In this document: positions 7,532 through 15,923 of the stretch, in pieces | How positions within the stretch are numbered: the first letter of the stretch is position 1 | Layout: every line of letters starts with the position of its first letter | Source of the DNA: Rhizobium altiplani | GTDB taxonomy: Bacteria > Pseudomonadota > Alphaproteobacteria > Rhizobiales > Rhizobiaceae | DNA length: 64,000 nt | NCBI RefSeq assembly: GCF_001542405.1 | Contig: NZ_LNCD01000145.1 | Coordinates: forward strand, 62,001 to 126,000 | Direction: 5' to 3' | Position numbers and translations under genes: made by a program | The notes under the pieces: generated by a model | Seen by the model: only the letters and a program-made list of their open reading frames with translations | What the model was told of the DNA's origin: nothing | The model's database searches: none

Positions 7532-9028
7532 ATGCGTGAGATCGGTCATTTCATCGGCGGTAAGCACGTCGCCGGCACCAGCGGCCGCACCAGCAACGTC
7601 TTCAACCCGGCAACCGGCGAAGTCCAGGCCACTGTGGCGCTGGCAAATGTCGAGGAACTGCGCGCCGCAGTCGAGAACGCCAAGGCCGCTCAGCCAAAGT
7701 GGGCGGCGACGAACCCGCAGCGCCGCGCCCGCGTCTTCTTCAAGTTCGTCGAATTGCTGAACAAGCACATGGATGAACTCGCTGTCCTCCTCTCGACCGA
7801 GCACGGCAAGACAGTCGAAGATTCCAAGGGCGACATCGTTCGTGGTCTTGAGGTCTGCGAATTCGTCTGTGGTATTCCGCATCTGCAGAAGGGTGAATTC
7901 ACGGAAGGCGCCGGCCCGGCAATCGACATGTACTCCATGCGCCAGGCGGTCGGCATCGGTGCGGGCATCACCCCGTTCAACTTCCCGGCCATGATCCCGA
8001 TGTGGATGTTTGCGCCGGCAATAGCCTGCGGCAACGCCTTCATCCTGAAGCCGTCCGAGCGCGACCCGTCCGTGCCGCTGCGTCTCGCCGAACTCATGAT
8101 CGAAGCAGGCCTCCCGGCAGGCATCCTCAACGTCGTCAATGGCGACAAGGCTGCCGTCGACGCTATCCTGACGGATCCGGATATTGGCGCGGTCTCCTTC
8201 GTCGGCTCCACGCCGATTGCCCGCTACGTCTACGGAACGGCCGCCATGAACGGCAAGCGCGCCCAGTGCTTCGGCGGCGCGAAGAACCACATGATCATCA
8301 TGCCTGATGCAGACATGGACCAGGCCGTCAACGCACTGATGGGCGCAGGTTACGGCTCTGCCGGCGAACGCTGTATGGCGATCTCGGTCGCCGTCCCGGT
8401 CGGCGAGGAAACCGCCAATCGCCTCGTCGAAAAGCTGACGCCGAAGATCGAATCGCTGCGTATCGGCCCCTACACGGACGAGAAGGCCGATATGGGTCCG
8501 CTCGTTACCAAGGAAGCCTACGCCCGCGTCAACGGACTGATCGATCGTGGCGTCGAGCAGGGTGCAAAGCTCGTCGTCGATGGCCGCGGCTTCAAGCTGC
8601 AGGGTTATGAAGACGGATATTTCGTCGGCGGTACGCTGTTCGATCATGTCACGCCGGACATGGATATCTACAAGACGGAGATCTTCGGGCCCGTTCTCTC
8701 CGTCGTCCGTGCCAAGAACTACGAGGAAGCGCTCGACCTGCCGATGAAGCACGAATACGGCAACGGTGTCGCGATCTACACCCGCGACGGCGATGCCGCC
8801 CGTGACTTCGCCTCGCGCATCAACATCGGCATGATCGGCATCAACGTCCCGATCCCGGTTCCTCTGGCCTATCATTCCTTCGGCGGCTGGAAGGCCTCGA
8901 GCTTCGGTGACCTCAACCAGCATGGTTCGGACTCGATCAAGTTCTGGACCAAGACGAAGACGATTACCGCCCGCTGGCCCTCGGGCATCAAGGACGGCGC
9001 CGAATTCGTCATGCCGACGATGAAGTAA
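7532..9028 (+). CDS. mmsA: Methylmalonate-semialdehyde dehydrogenase (CoA-acylating)
   Basis: 498 residues of the aldehyde-dehydrogenase superfamily. It converts (methyl)malonate semialdehyde to propionyl- or acetyl-CoA in valine, thymine and myo-inositol breakdown. The catalytic cysteine is Cys281 in GSAGERCMA, the MmsA/IolA form of the motif. ITPFNFPAMIPMWMF, KPSERDPSVP and GSTPIARYVY are the nucleotide-binding landmarks. AGGAGG lies just before the ATG at 7532. It is monocistronic with a strong terminator at 9052-9075 and lies opposite the LysR/monooxygenase unit. Confidence 0.95.
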   Translation: MREIGHFIGGKHVAGTSGRTSNVFNPATGEVQATVALANVEELRAAVENAKAAQPKWAATNPQRRARVFFKFVELLNKHMDELAVLLSTEHGKTVEDSKGDIVRGLEVCEFVCGIPHLQKGEFTEGAGPAIDMYSMRQAVGIGAGITPFNFPAMIPMWMFAPAIACGNAFILKPSERDPSVPLRLAELMIEAGLPAGILNVVNGDKAAVDAILTDPDIGAVSFVGSTPIARYVYGTAAMNGKRAQCFGGAKNHMIIMPDADMDQAVNALMGAGYGSAGERCMAISVAVPVGEETANRLVEKLTPKIESLRIGPYTDEKADMGPLVTKEAYARVNGLIDRGVEQGAKLVVDGRGFKLQGYEDGYFVGGTLFDHVTPDMDIYKTEIFGPVLSVVRAKNYEEALDLPMKHEYGNGVAIYTRDGDAARDFASRINIGMIGINVPIPVPLAYHSFGGWKASSFGDLNQHGSDSIKFWTKTKTITARWPSGIKDGAEFVMPTMK

Positions 9029-9051
9029 GACGAACGAACGATGTTATTGAG

Positions 9052-9075
9052 TTGGGGGCTTCGGCCCCCAATTTG
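9052..9075 (+). terminator. Rho-independent terminator of mmsA
   Basis: Perfect 8-bp stem TTGGGGGC-ttcg-GCCCCCAA with a UUCG tetraloop, followed by TTT. Confidence 0.85.
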
Positions 9076-9170
9076 CGTTGAACGTGGTTCTGGCCGTGAC
9101 CGAAAGTCTCGCGTGACATGATCCCGGGTTCCGGACCAAATAACGTCGCGGCAATCCGTCTCACATAAGA

Positions 9171-9224
9171 TGATTATGATTTTCATATTTTGGAATTGTT
9201 CAAAACTAGCAAAGCCACTATATA
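9171..9224 (+). promoter_or_regulatory. rirA promoter with IRO box
   Basis: TGATTATGATTTTCA (9171-9185) fits the IRO-box pattern TGA-N9-TCA recognised by RirA. It is followed by TTGTTC (9196-9201), a 17-bp spacer and TATATA (9219-9224), a good sigma-70 promoter. The operator lies 11 bp upstream of the -35, suggesting iron-dependent autoregulation. Confidence 0.6.
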
Positions 9225-9257
9225 GACCACGTGTAACTGACGATTCTGGAGATCGGC

Positions 9258-9740
9258 ATGCGTTTGACCAAGCAGACCAACTATGCGGTTCGCATGTTGA
9301 TGTATTGTGCTGCCAATGAGGGGCAGCTGAGCCGGATTCCGGAGATTGCCAAGGCATACGGTGTTTCCGAACTCTTTCTGTTCAAGATCCTGCAGCCTCT
9401 GAACAAGGCAGGGTTGGTCGAGACGGTTCGCGGTCGCAACGGTGGCGTTCGGCTCGGCAAGCCTGCGAAAGACATCAGCCTCTTCGACGTGGTTCGCGTC
9501 ACGGAAGACAGTTTTGCAATGGCAGAGTGTTTCGAGGATGACGGCATGGTCGAATGCCCGCTTGTCGACAGCTGCGGTTTGAACTCCGCCTTGCGCAAGG
9601 CCCTCAACGCTTTCTTCGACGTGCTGGCGCAATATTCGATTGACGACCTCGTCAAGGCGCGGCCGCAGATCAACTTCCTGCTGGGCCTGACCGGCGAGCA
9701 CGAACGCCGCAAATCCCCCGTCGTGGCACCCGCTGCCTGA
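9258..9740 (+). CDS. rirA: Rhizobial iron regulator RirA (Rrf2 family)
   Basis: 160 residues. It begins MRLTKQTNYAVRMLMYCAAN, with the Rrf2 winged HTH through about 70 and three conserved cysteines at 91, 100 and 106 (AECF, VECP and DSCG) that hold the Fe-S cluster. RirA represses iron-uptake genes under iron-sufficient conditions and loses activity when the cluster degrades. It is monocistronic, has an IRO-type site at its own promoter (9171-9185) and a strong terminator (9764-9797), and precedes dppABCDF as in Sinorhizobium. Confidence 0.95.
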   Translation: MRLTKQTNYAVRMLMYCAANEGQLSRIPEIAKAYGVSELFLFKILQPLNKAGLVETVRGRNGGVRLGKPAKDISLFDVVRVTEDSFAMAECFEDDGMVECPLVDSCGLNSALRKALNAFFDVLAQYSIDDLVKARPQINFLLGLTGEHERRKSPVVAPAA

Positions 9741-9763
9741 TCGGCGATGACGAAATTTTGATC

Positions 9764-9797
9764 CGGCCGCGGCAGCGTCAAATGCCGCGGCCGTTCC
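9764..9797 (+). terminator. Rho-independent terminator of rirA
   Basis: Perfect 11-bp stem CGGCCGCGGCA / TGCCGCGGCCG with an 8-base loop, followed by a T-rich TTCCGTTCT. Confidence 0.8.
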
Positions 9798-10072
9798 GTT
9801 CTAGGGGAGTTTTTTGTCGGGAGTTTCGCGTGACGCGTGTGTGAAAAGGTCGCAGCTGGCGCGAAATTATACCAAATGCGACAAGAATCACGTTTATTCA
9901 GTCCGTTTATTTCTAAGTGCGGCCCATTTTTGGCGGAAAATTACTAAAGTTGCCCATCTGGAAGAATTTTCCACTTCGGTCGTTGATTTCAGCAAACAAA
10001 TGTCGTTCCATCTGCCGTCATTCCGGGTTCCCCGGGATCTCAAATAAAAGAACAAACCTGGGAAACGATATC

Positions 10073-11668
10073 ATGAAAAAGATGTCTGTCTTGCTGGCCG
10101 CGACGGTCCTGGCTTCGGCCATGGCATCCGCAGCCTGGTCTAAAACGCTCGTTTACTGCTCTGAAGGGTCGCCGGAAGGCTTCGATCCGGGCATTTATAC
10201 CGCAGGCACCACCTTCGATGCCTCCTCGCGTACGGTTTACAGCCGTCTCGTCGAGTTCCAACATGGCAAGACCGAAATTGAGCCGGGCCTGGCCGAAAGC
10301 TGGACGGTTTCCGACGACGGTACGGTCTACACCTTCAAGCTGCGTCCGGGCGTCAAGTTCCAGACGACCGAATTCTTCACGCCGAGCCGCGATCTGAACG
10401 CTGACGACGTCGTCTTCTCGTTCGAGCGCCAGCTGAAGGCTGACGGCCCCTGGGCCAAGTACGTTGCCGGCGTTTCATACGAATATGCCGCGGGCATGGG
10501 CTTCCCGGAACTCATCAAGTCCGTCGAGAAGGTCGACGACCTGACCGTCAAGTTCACCCTGAACCATCCGGAAGCACCGTTCCTCGCCGACCTGGCAATG
10601 GACTTCGCGTCCGTCCTGTCGAAGGAATATGCTGACAAGCTGCAGGCTGACGGTAAGATGGAACAGATGAACCAGATGCCGCTCGGCACCGGTCCGTACA
10701 CCTTCGTTGCCTACCAGCCGGATGCTGTCATCCGCTACAAGGCCAACGAAACCTACTTCAAGGGCAAGGAAAAGATCGACGATCTCGTGTTCGCGATCAC
10801 CCCGGACGCTTCCGTCCGCGCTCAGAAGCTGAAGGCCGGCGAATGCCACATCATGCCGTATCCGAACGCGGCTGACATCAAGGACCTGCAGACGGACTCG
10901 AACCTGAAGGTTCTGGAACAGCCAGGCCTGAACGTTTCCTATCTCGCGTACAACACGCTCCAGGCTCCGTTCGACAAGGCCGAAGTGCGCAAGGCGCTGA
11001 ACATGGCGATCAACAAGCAGGCGATTGTGCAGGCCGTCTTCCAGGGTGCTGGCCAGGTTGCCAAGAACCCGATCCCGCCGACGATGTGGTCGTATAACGA
11101 CGACATCAAGGATGACGTATACAACCCGGACGAAGCAAAGAAGATGCTCGAAAAGGCTGGCGTCAAGGATCTCAGCATGAAGATCTGGGCTATGCCGGTT
11201 TCGCGTCCGTACATGCTGAACGCACGTCGCGCCGCTGAACTGATGCAGGCTGACCTTGCCAAGGTCGGCGTCAAGGTCGACATCGTCACCCACGAATGGG
11301 CTGAATACCTCAAGCTCTCCAAGGACAAGGCCCGTGACGGCGCTGCGATCCTCGGCTGGACCGGCGATAACGGCGACCCGGACAACTTCCTTGACACCCT
11401 GCTCGGCTGCGAAGCCGTCGGCGGCAACAACCGTGCACAGTGGTGCAACAAGGAATTCGACGATCTCGTGAAGAAGGCCAAGAAGACCGCTGACGTCGCA
11501 GAGCGCACCAAGCTCTACGAACAGGCGCAGGTCGTCTTCAAAAAGGAAGCTCCGTGGGCGACGATCGATCACTCCACGGAATTCGTACCGATGAGCGCCA
11601 AGGTTTCCGGCTACGTGCAGGATCCGGTTGGTGTTCACCGTTTCGACGGCGTTGATATCGCCGAGTAA
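10073..11668 (+). CDS. dppA: Dipeptide ABC transporter, periplasmic binding protein
   Basis: 531 residues of the SBP family 5 (DppA/OppA type). A signal peptide MKKMSVLLAATVLASAMASAAWS is followed by mature KTLVYCSEGSPEGFDPGIYT, the standard DppA opening. LAESWTVSDDGTVYTFKLRPGVKF and PLGTGPYTF are family blocks. It binds dipeptides (and in some species heme or ALA) for import. The ATG at 10073 is selected because the signal peptide starts there; an in-frame upstream extension carries no signal. First gene of dppABCDF, separated from dppB by a strong hairpin (11708-11738), which fits its expected higher expression. Confidence 0.95.
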   Translation: MKKMSVLLAATVLASAMASAAWSKTLVYCSEGSPEGFDPGIYTAGTTFDASSRTVYSRLVEFQHGKTEIEPGLAESWTVSDDGTVYTFKLRPGVKFQTTEFFTPSRDLNADDVVFSFERQLKADGPWAKYVAGVSYEYAAGMGFPELIKSVEKVDDLTVKFTLNHPEAPFLADLAMDFASVLSKEYADKLQADGKMEQMNQMPLGTGPYTFVAYQPDAVIRYKANETYFKGKEKIDDLVFAITPDASVRAQKLKAGECHIMPYPNAADIKDLQTDSNLKVLEQPGLNVSYLAYNTLQAPFDKAEVRKALNMAINKQAIVQAVFQGAGQVAKNPIPPTMWSYNDDIKDDVYNPDEAKKMLEKAGVKDLSMKIWAMPVSRPYMLNARRAAELMQADLAKVGVKVDIVTHEWAEYLKLSKDKARDGAAILGWTGDNGDPDNFLDTLLGCEAVGGNNRAQWCNKEFDDLVKKAKKTADVAERTKLYEQAQVVFKKEAPWATIDHSTEFVPMSAKVSGYVQDPVGVHRFDGVDIAE

Positions 11669-11707
11669 TCAAAATTATGCAAAGATGCCCGGCAATCCCG
11701 GGCTTGG

Positions 11708-11738
11708 CCGGCGGTCAGGTTTGATACCTGACCGCCGG
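11708..11738 (+). terminator. Intercistronic hairpin dppA-dppB
   Basis: Perfect 13-bp stem CCGGCGGTCAGGT / ACCTGACCGCCGG with a 5-base loop and no T run. It would protect the dppA 3' end and partly attenuate read-through, a common arrangement between a binding-protein gene and its permease genes. Confidence 0.6.
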
Positions 11739-11758
11739 AACACTATGGACACTTGCCA

Positions 11759-12763
11759 ATGTTGCGATTTCTCATCGGACGCCTCGCGATCCTGATCCCA
11801 ACCTTCATCGGCGTTTCACTCATCGCCTTCTCGTTCATCCGCTTGCTGCCCGGTGACCCGGTCATGCTGATGTCGGGCGAGCGCGTGATGGCGCCGGAAC
11901 GCCATGCCCAGGTCATGCATGATCTCGGCCTCGATCGACCCGTCTATGTTCAATACCTGGATTACCTCGGTAACGTGGTGCAGGGTGATCTGGGCTCGTC
12001 GATCGTTACCAAGCGCCCGGTTCTGCAGGAGTTCGGCTCGCTCTTTCCGGCGACGCTTGAGCTTTCGCTTTGTGCGATCATTTTTGCCATCGTTCTTGGC
12101 ATTCCCGCCGGCGTCTTCGCCGCGGTCAAGCGAGGAACCTGGTTCGACCAGAGCGTGATGGGCGTTGCCCTCGTCGGCTACTCAATGCCGATCTTCTGGT
12201 GGGGCCTGCTGCTCATCGTTCTCTTCTCGAACACGCTGCATTGGACACCCGTGTCCGGCCGCATTTCGCTGATGTATTTCTTCAAGCCGGTCACCGGCTT
12301 CATGCTGATCGACAGCCTGCTCTCCGGCCAGGCCGGTGCATTCAAGTCGGCGTTCGTTTCGCTCATTCTGCCGACGATCGTTCTCGGCACCATTCCGCTT
12401 GCGGTCATCGCGCGACAGACGCGCTCGGCCATGCTGGAAGTGCTCGGCGAAGATTATGTTCGCACCGCGCGCTCCAAGGGTCTCGCCCCCATCCGCGTCG
12501 TTGGCCTGCACGCGCTTCGCAACGCGATGATCCCGGTCGTGACGTCGATTGGTCTGCAGGTCGGCGTGTTGCTCGGCGGCGCGATCCTGACAGAAACGAT
12601 CTTCTCCTGGCCTGGTATCGGCAAGTGGATGGTCGATGCGGTCTTCAAGCGCGACTACACCGTCGTTCAAGGTGGCCTGCTGCTCATCGCCGGCATCATC
12701 ATGATCGTCAATCTGATCGTCGACCTCATGTACGGTCTGATCAACCCACGTATTCGTCACTAG
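11759..12763 (+). CDS. dppB: Dipeptide ABC transporter permease
   Basis: 334 residues with six predicted membrane helices, starting MLRFLIGRLAILIPTFIGVSLIAFSFIRLLPGDP. The BPD_transp_1 (EAA) loop reads EDYVRTARSKGLAPIRVVGLHALRNAMIPV, the contact site for the ATPases. The ATG at 11759 is preferred; an in-frame TTG two codons earlier is possible. It forms the inner-membrane pore with DppC and follows dppA after the hairpin. Confidence 0.95.
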   Translation: MLRFLIGRLAILIPTFIGVSLIAFSFIRLLPGDPVMLMSGERVMAPERHAQVMHDLGLDRPVYVQYLDYLGNVVQGDLGSSIVTKRPVLQEFGSLFPATLELSLCAIIFAIVLGIPAGVFAAVKRGTWFDQSVMGVALVGYSMPIFWWGLLLIVLFSNTLHWTPVSGRISLMYFFKPVTGFMLIDSLLSGQAGAFKSAFVSLILPTIVLGTIPLAVIARQTRSAMLEVLGEDYVRTARSKGLAPIRVVGLHALRNAMIPVVTSIGLQVGVLLGGAILTETIFSWPGIGKWMVDAVFKRDYTVVQGGLLLIAGIIMIVNLIVDLMYGLINPRIRH

Positions 12764-12772
12764 GAGCGGCTT

Positions 12773-13663
12773 ATGAGTGCGATAACCACCAAGTCGACCC
12801 AGCCGTCAGCGCTCTCTGAGTTCTGGTACTATTTCTCTCGCAACAAGGGTGCCGTCATCGGCTTCGGCATCTTCCTGCTCGTGCTTTTGACAGCGATCTT
12901 CGCGCCGTTGATTGCCCCGCATGATCCGAACGTTCCTTTCGACGGCATGCAGCGCGTCCCGCCGGTTTGGTCGGACAAGGGCAATCCGATGTTCCTGCTC
13001 GGAACGGATGCCGTCGGTCGCGATATGCTGTCGCGCCTCATCTATGGCACGCGCTTCTCGCTGTTCATCGGCCTCGTCGTCGCCTCGCTGTCGGCTGTCG
13101 CCGGCGTGCTGCTCGGCCTCGTTGCAGGCTATTTCCGCGGCCGCGTCGACACCTTCATCATGCGCGTCATGGATATCATCCTGGCATTCCCTTCGCTGCT
13201 GCTGGCCCTCGTGCTGGTCGCCGTTCTGGGACCGGGCCTGCTCAATGCCATGATCGCCATCTCGATCGTCAACCAGCCGCATTTCGTGCGACTGACGCGC
13301 GCCGCCGTCATCAGCGAACGCGAAAAGGAATATGTCGTAGCGTCGCGCGTCGCGGGCGCCGGCACCTTCCGTCTGATGTTCAAGACGATCCTGCCGAACT
13401 GCCTGGCTCCGCTGATCGTTCAGGCAACGCTCGCATTCTCCGCCGCGATCCTTGATGCCGCAGCCCTCGGCTTCCTCGGAATGGGCGCCCAGCCTCCGAC
13501 ATCGGAGTGGGGCACGATGCTTGCCGATGCGCGCGAATTCTTCCAGAGCTCCCCGTGGCTCGTCACTTTCCCGGGTCTTTGCATCCTGATCACCGTTCTT
13601 GCCATCAATCTGATGGGCGACGGCCTGCGCGATGCGCTCGACCCCAAGCTGAAGAGGTCCTGA
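12773..13663 (+). CDS. dppC: Dipeptide ABC transporter permease
   Basis: 296 residues of the DppC type, with an N-terminal OppC leader segment (FWYYFSRNKGAVIGFGIF) and an EAA loop EKEYVVASRVAGAGTFRLMFKTILPN. Six membrane helices. The ribosome site AGGAGC precedes the ATG, nine bases after dppB. It pairs with DppB to make the channel. Confidence 0.95.
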   Translation: MSAITTKSTQPSALSEFWYYFSRNKGAVIGFGIFLLVLLTAIFAPLIAPHDPNVPFDGMQRVPPVWSDKGNPMFLLGTDAVGRDMLSRLIYGTRFSLFIGLVVASLSAVAGVLLGLVAGYFRGRVDTFIMRVMDIILAFPSLLLALVLVAVLGPGLLNAMIAISIVNQPHFVRLTRAAVISEREKEYVVASRVAGAGTFRLMFKTILPNCLAPLIVQATLAFSAAILDAAALGFLGMGAQPPTSEWGTMLADAREFFQSSPWLVTFPGLCILITVLAINLMGDGLRDALDPKLKRS

Positions 13664-13664
13664 T

Positions 13665-14501
13665 ATGGCACTTCTTGAAATCGAAAATCTCGCCGTTGAG
13701 TTTCAGACGTCCACGGGCCCGTTTCGCGCAGTTGATGGCGTGTCGCTCAAGGTGGATGCGGGTGAAGTCCTGGCAATCGTCGGAGAATCCGGATCCGGCA
13801 AGTCGGTCTCCATGCTCGCGGCGATGGGCCTTCTGCCCTGGACGGCAAAGGTAACGGCCGACAAGATGGTCTTCGACGGCCGCAACCTGCTTGGCATGTC
13901 GGCGAGCGAGCGGCGCAAGATCATTGGCAAGGATATGTCGATGATCTTCCAGGAGCCGATCGCCAGCCTCAATCCCTGTTTTACCGTCGGCTTCCAGATC
14001 GAAGAAGTTCTGCGAATCCATCTGGGGCTGGACAAGGCTGCACGGCGCAAGCGCGCCATCGAGCTGTTCGAGGCCGTTGGTATTCCCAATCCTGCCGAGC
14101 GCCTCGGCCATTTCCCGCACCAGATGTCGGGTGGTCAGTGCCAGCGCGTCATGATCGCCATCGCAATCGCCTGCAATCCGAAGCTCTTGATTGCCGATGA
14201 GCCGACCACTGCGCTCGACGTCACCATTCAGAAGCAGATCCTTGATCTCCTGATGCGGCTGCAGACGGAGCACCGCATGGGCCTGATCATGATCACGCAC
14301 AACATGGGCGTTGTCGCCGAGACAGCCGATCGCGTGATCGTGCAGTATAAGGGCCGCAAGATGGAAGAGGCCGACGTCCTGTCGCTCTTCGAGTCGCCCA
14401 AGAGCGATTACACGAGAGCGCTGCTTGCCGCCCTGCCGGAAAATGCCACCGGTGATCGACTGCCGACCATCGGCGAAATTTTCAAGGGAGCGGCCCAATG
14501 A
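13665..14501 (+). CDS. dppD: Dipeptide ABC transporter ATPase
   Basis: 278 residues. Walker A GESGSGKS at 40-47, signature MSGGQCQR, Walker B LLIADEPTTALD and switch His in MITHNMG; the C-terminal oligopeptide extension is present. It energises DppBC together with DppF. It starts one base after dppC ends and overlaps dppF by four bases. Confidence 0.95.
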   Translation: MALLEIENLAVEFQTSTGPFRAVDGVSLKVDAGEVLAIVGESGSGKSVSMLAAMGLLPWTAKVTADKMVFDGRNLLGMSASERRKIIGKDMSMIFQEPIASLNPCFTVGFQIEEVLRIHLGLDKAARRKRAIELFEAVGIPNPAERLGHFPHQMSGGQCQRVMIAIAIACNPKLLIADEPTTALDVTIQKQILDLLMRLQTEHRMGLIMITHNMGVVAETADRVIVQYKGRKMEEADVLSLFESPKSDYTRALLAALPENATGDRLPTIGEIFKGAAQ

Positions 14502-15337
14502 CGCCAGTCCTCGAAGCAAAGAACATTGTCCGCAACTATTATCTGCCGGGCGGTCTCTTCAAGAAGGAGAGAACCGTACACGCCGTCAAGGGTGTGAGCT
14601 TCAAGGTAGAGCAGGGCAAGACGCTGGCGATCGTCGGCGAAAGCGGTTGCGGCAAGTCGACGCTCGCCCGCATCGTCACGATGATCGATCCGGCGAGCGG
14701 TGGCGATCTCTTCATCGACGGCAAGAAGGTCGATATCGCTGCAGGCGATCTGACACCGGAAATTCGCCGCAAGGTGCAGATTGTCTTCCAGAACCCCTAC
14801 GGCTCGCTGAACCCGCGCAAGAAGATCGGCGACATTCTGATGGAGCCCCTGATCATCAACACCGATACGGCCGCCGCTGAGCGGCGCGAATTGGCGATGG
14901 CGATGCTCAAGAAGGTCGGCCTGCAGGAGATCCATTTCAATCGCTATCCGCACATGTTCTCCGGCGGCCAGCGCCAGCGTATCGCGATCGCCCGCGCTTT
15001 GATGCTGAAGCCGCGGCTTCTGGTTCTCGATGAGCCAGTGTCTGCACTCGACCTTTCGGTCCAGGCTCAGGTTCTCAATCTGCTCGCGGATTTGCAGGAC
15101 GAGCTGAACCTCACATATGTCTTCATCAGCCACGATCTCTCGGTCGTCCGCTATATGGCCGACGACGTCATGGTGATGTATTTCGGTGAAGCTGTGGAGT
15201 ATGGCGCGCGGGATCAGGTTTTCAACGATCCGCAGCACAGCTATACGAAGACCTTGTTTGCGGCCACGCCGCGCGCGGATGTTGACACCATCAAGGCTCG
15301 CCTTGCGCGCAAGAGTGCGACACTCGCTGCTTCATAA
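14498..15337 (+). CDS. dppF: Dipeptide ABC transporter ATPase
   Basis: 279 residues. Walker A GESGCGKS at 47-54, signature SGGQRQR, Walker B LLVLDEPVSALD, switch His in FISHDLS. The ATG overlaps the dppD stop (ATGA), so the two ATPases are translationally coupled and made in balance. Last gene of dppABCDF. The next gene (gntK) follows after 52 bp on the same strand. Confidence 0.95.
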   Translation: MTPVLEAKNIVRNYYLPGGLFKKERTVHAVKGVSFKVEQGKTLAIVGESGCGKSTLARIVTMIDPASGGDLFIDGKKVDIAAGDLTPEIRRKVQIVFQNPYGSLNPRKKIGDILMEPLIINTDTAAAERRELAMAMLKKVGLQEIHFNRYPHMFSGGQRQRIAIARALMLKPRLLVLDEPVSALDLSVQAQVLNLLADLQDELNLTYVFISHDLSVVRYMADDVMVMYFGEAVEYGARDQVFNDPQHSYTKTLFAATPRADVDTIKARLARKSATLAAS

Positions 15338-15389
15338 GGTCGTCGTTCTCCCGTCCCCGGGAGTGCCGGAACGCTGAGAGAGACAAGCA

Positions 15390-15923
15390 ATGCCAGAGAC
15401 CAACGGAACCCCTTACGCCATCATCGTCATGGGGGTCAGTGGTTGCGGCAAGTCCTCGATCGGCCTGAAGATTTCGGACGCCCTCGGCATGCAATTTGTC
15501 GAGGGCGACCAGCTGCATCCTGCATCGAATGTCGAGAAGATGTCGAAGGGCATTCCCTTGACGGATGACGACCGGATGCCTTGGCTCGACCTCATCGGTC
15601 AGACAATGAAAGCGTCGCTTGATCGTGGGCAGGGCGTCATCGTTTCCTGCTCGGCGTTGAAGCGCATCTATCGCGACCGGCTGCGCAAGGCGGTGAATGG
15701 AAAACTCTGTTTTGTCTATCTGTCAGGCTCGAAGGAGCTGCTCACGAAGCGGATGGGTGAGCGCAAGGGTCACTTCATGCCTGCATCCTTGCTGGAAAGC
15801 CAACTCGCGACACTCGAAGTGCCGACCGGCGAGCTCGGCGTCGTGACCGTCGATATCGACAATACAATCGAAGGGATGGCGGAAACGGCGCTCCGCGATC
15901 TCAAGTCTTTGGGCGTTGTTTAG
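15390..15923 (+). CDS. gntK: Gluconokinase
   Basis: 177 residues of the P-loop gluconokinase family. Walker A is GVSGCGKS at 15-22, and FVEGDQLHPASNVEKMSKGIPLTDDDRMPWL is the family's substrate block. The C-terminal half carries CSALKRIYRDRLR and KGHFMPASLLESQLATLE, both typical. It phosphorylates gluconate to 6-phosphogluconate for the Entner-Doudoroff or pentose-phosphate route. It follows dppF after 52 bp and converges with the YeeE gene, overlapping its stop by four bases. Confidence 0.93.
   Translation: MPETNGTPYAIIVMGVSGCGKSSIGLKISDALGMQFVEGDQLHPASNVEKMSKGIPLTDDDRMPWLDLIGQTMKASLDRGQGVIVSCSALKRIYRDRLRKAVNGKLCFVYLSGSKELLTKRMGERKGHFMPASLLESQLATLEVPTGELGVVTVDIDNTIEGMAETALRDLKSLGVV

Noticed and set aside
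7463..8923. A 486-codon minus-strand open frame opposite mmsA
   Set aside because: It is a shadow of mmsA: long frames on the antisense of GC-rich genes are common, and its protein is arginine/aspartate-rich without any family motif.
10475..11638. A 387-codon minus-strand frame opposite dppA
   Set aside because: Antisense shadow of a strongly coding gene; no ribosome site, no recognisable domain.
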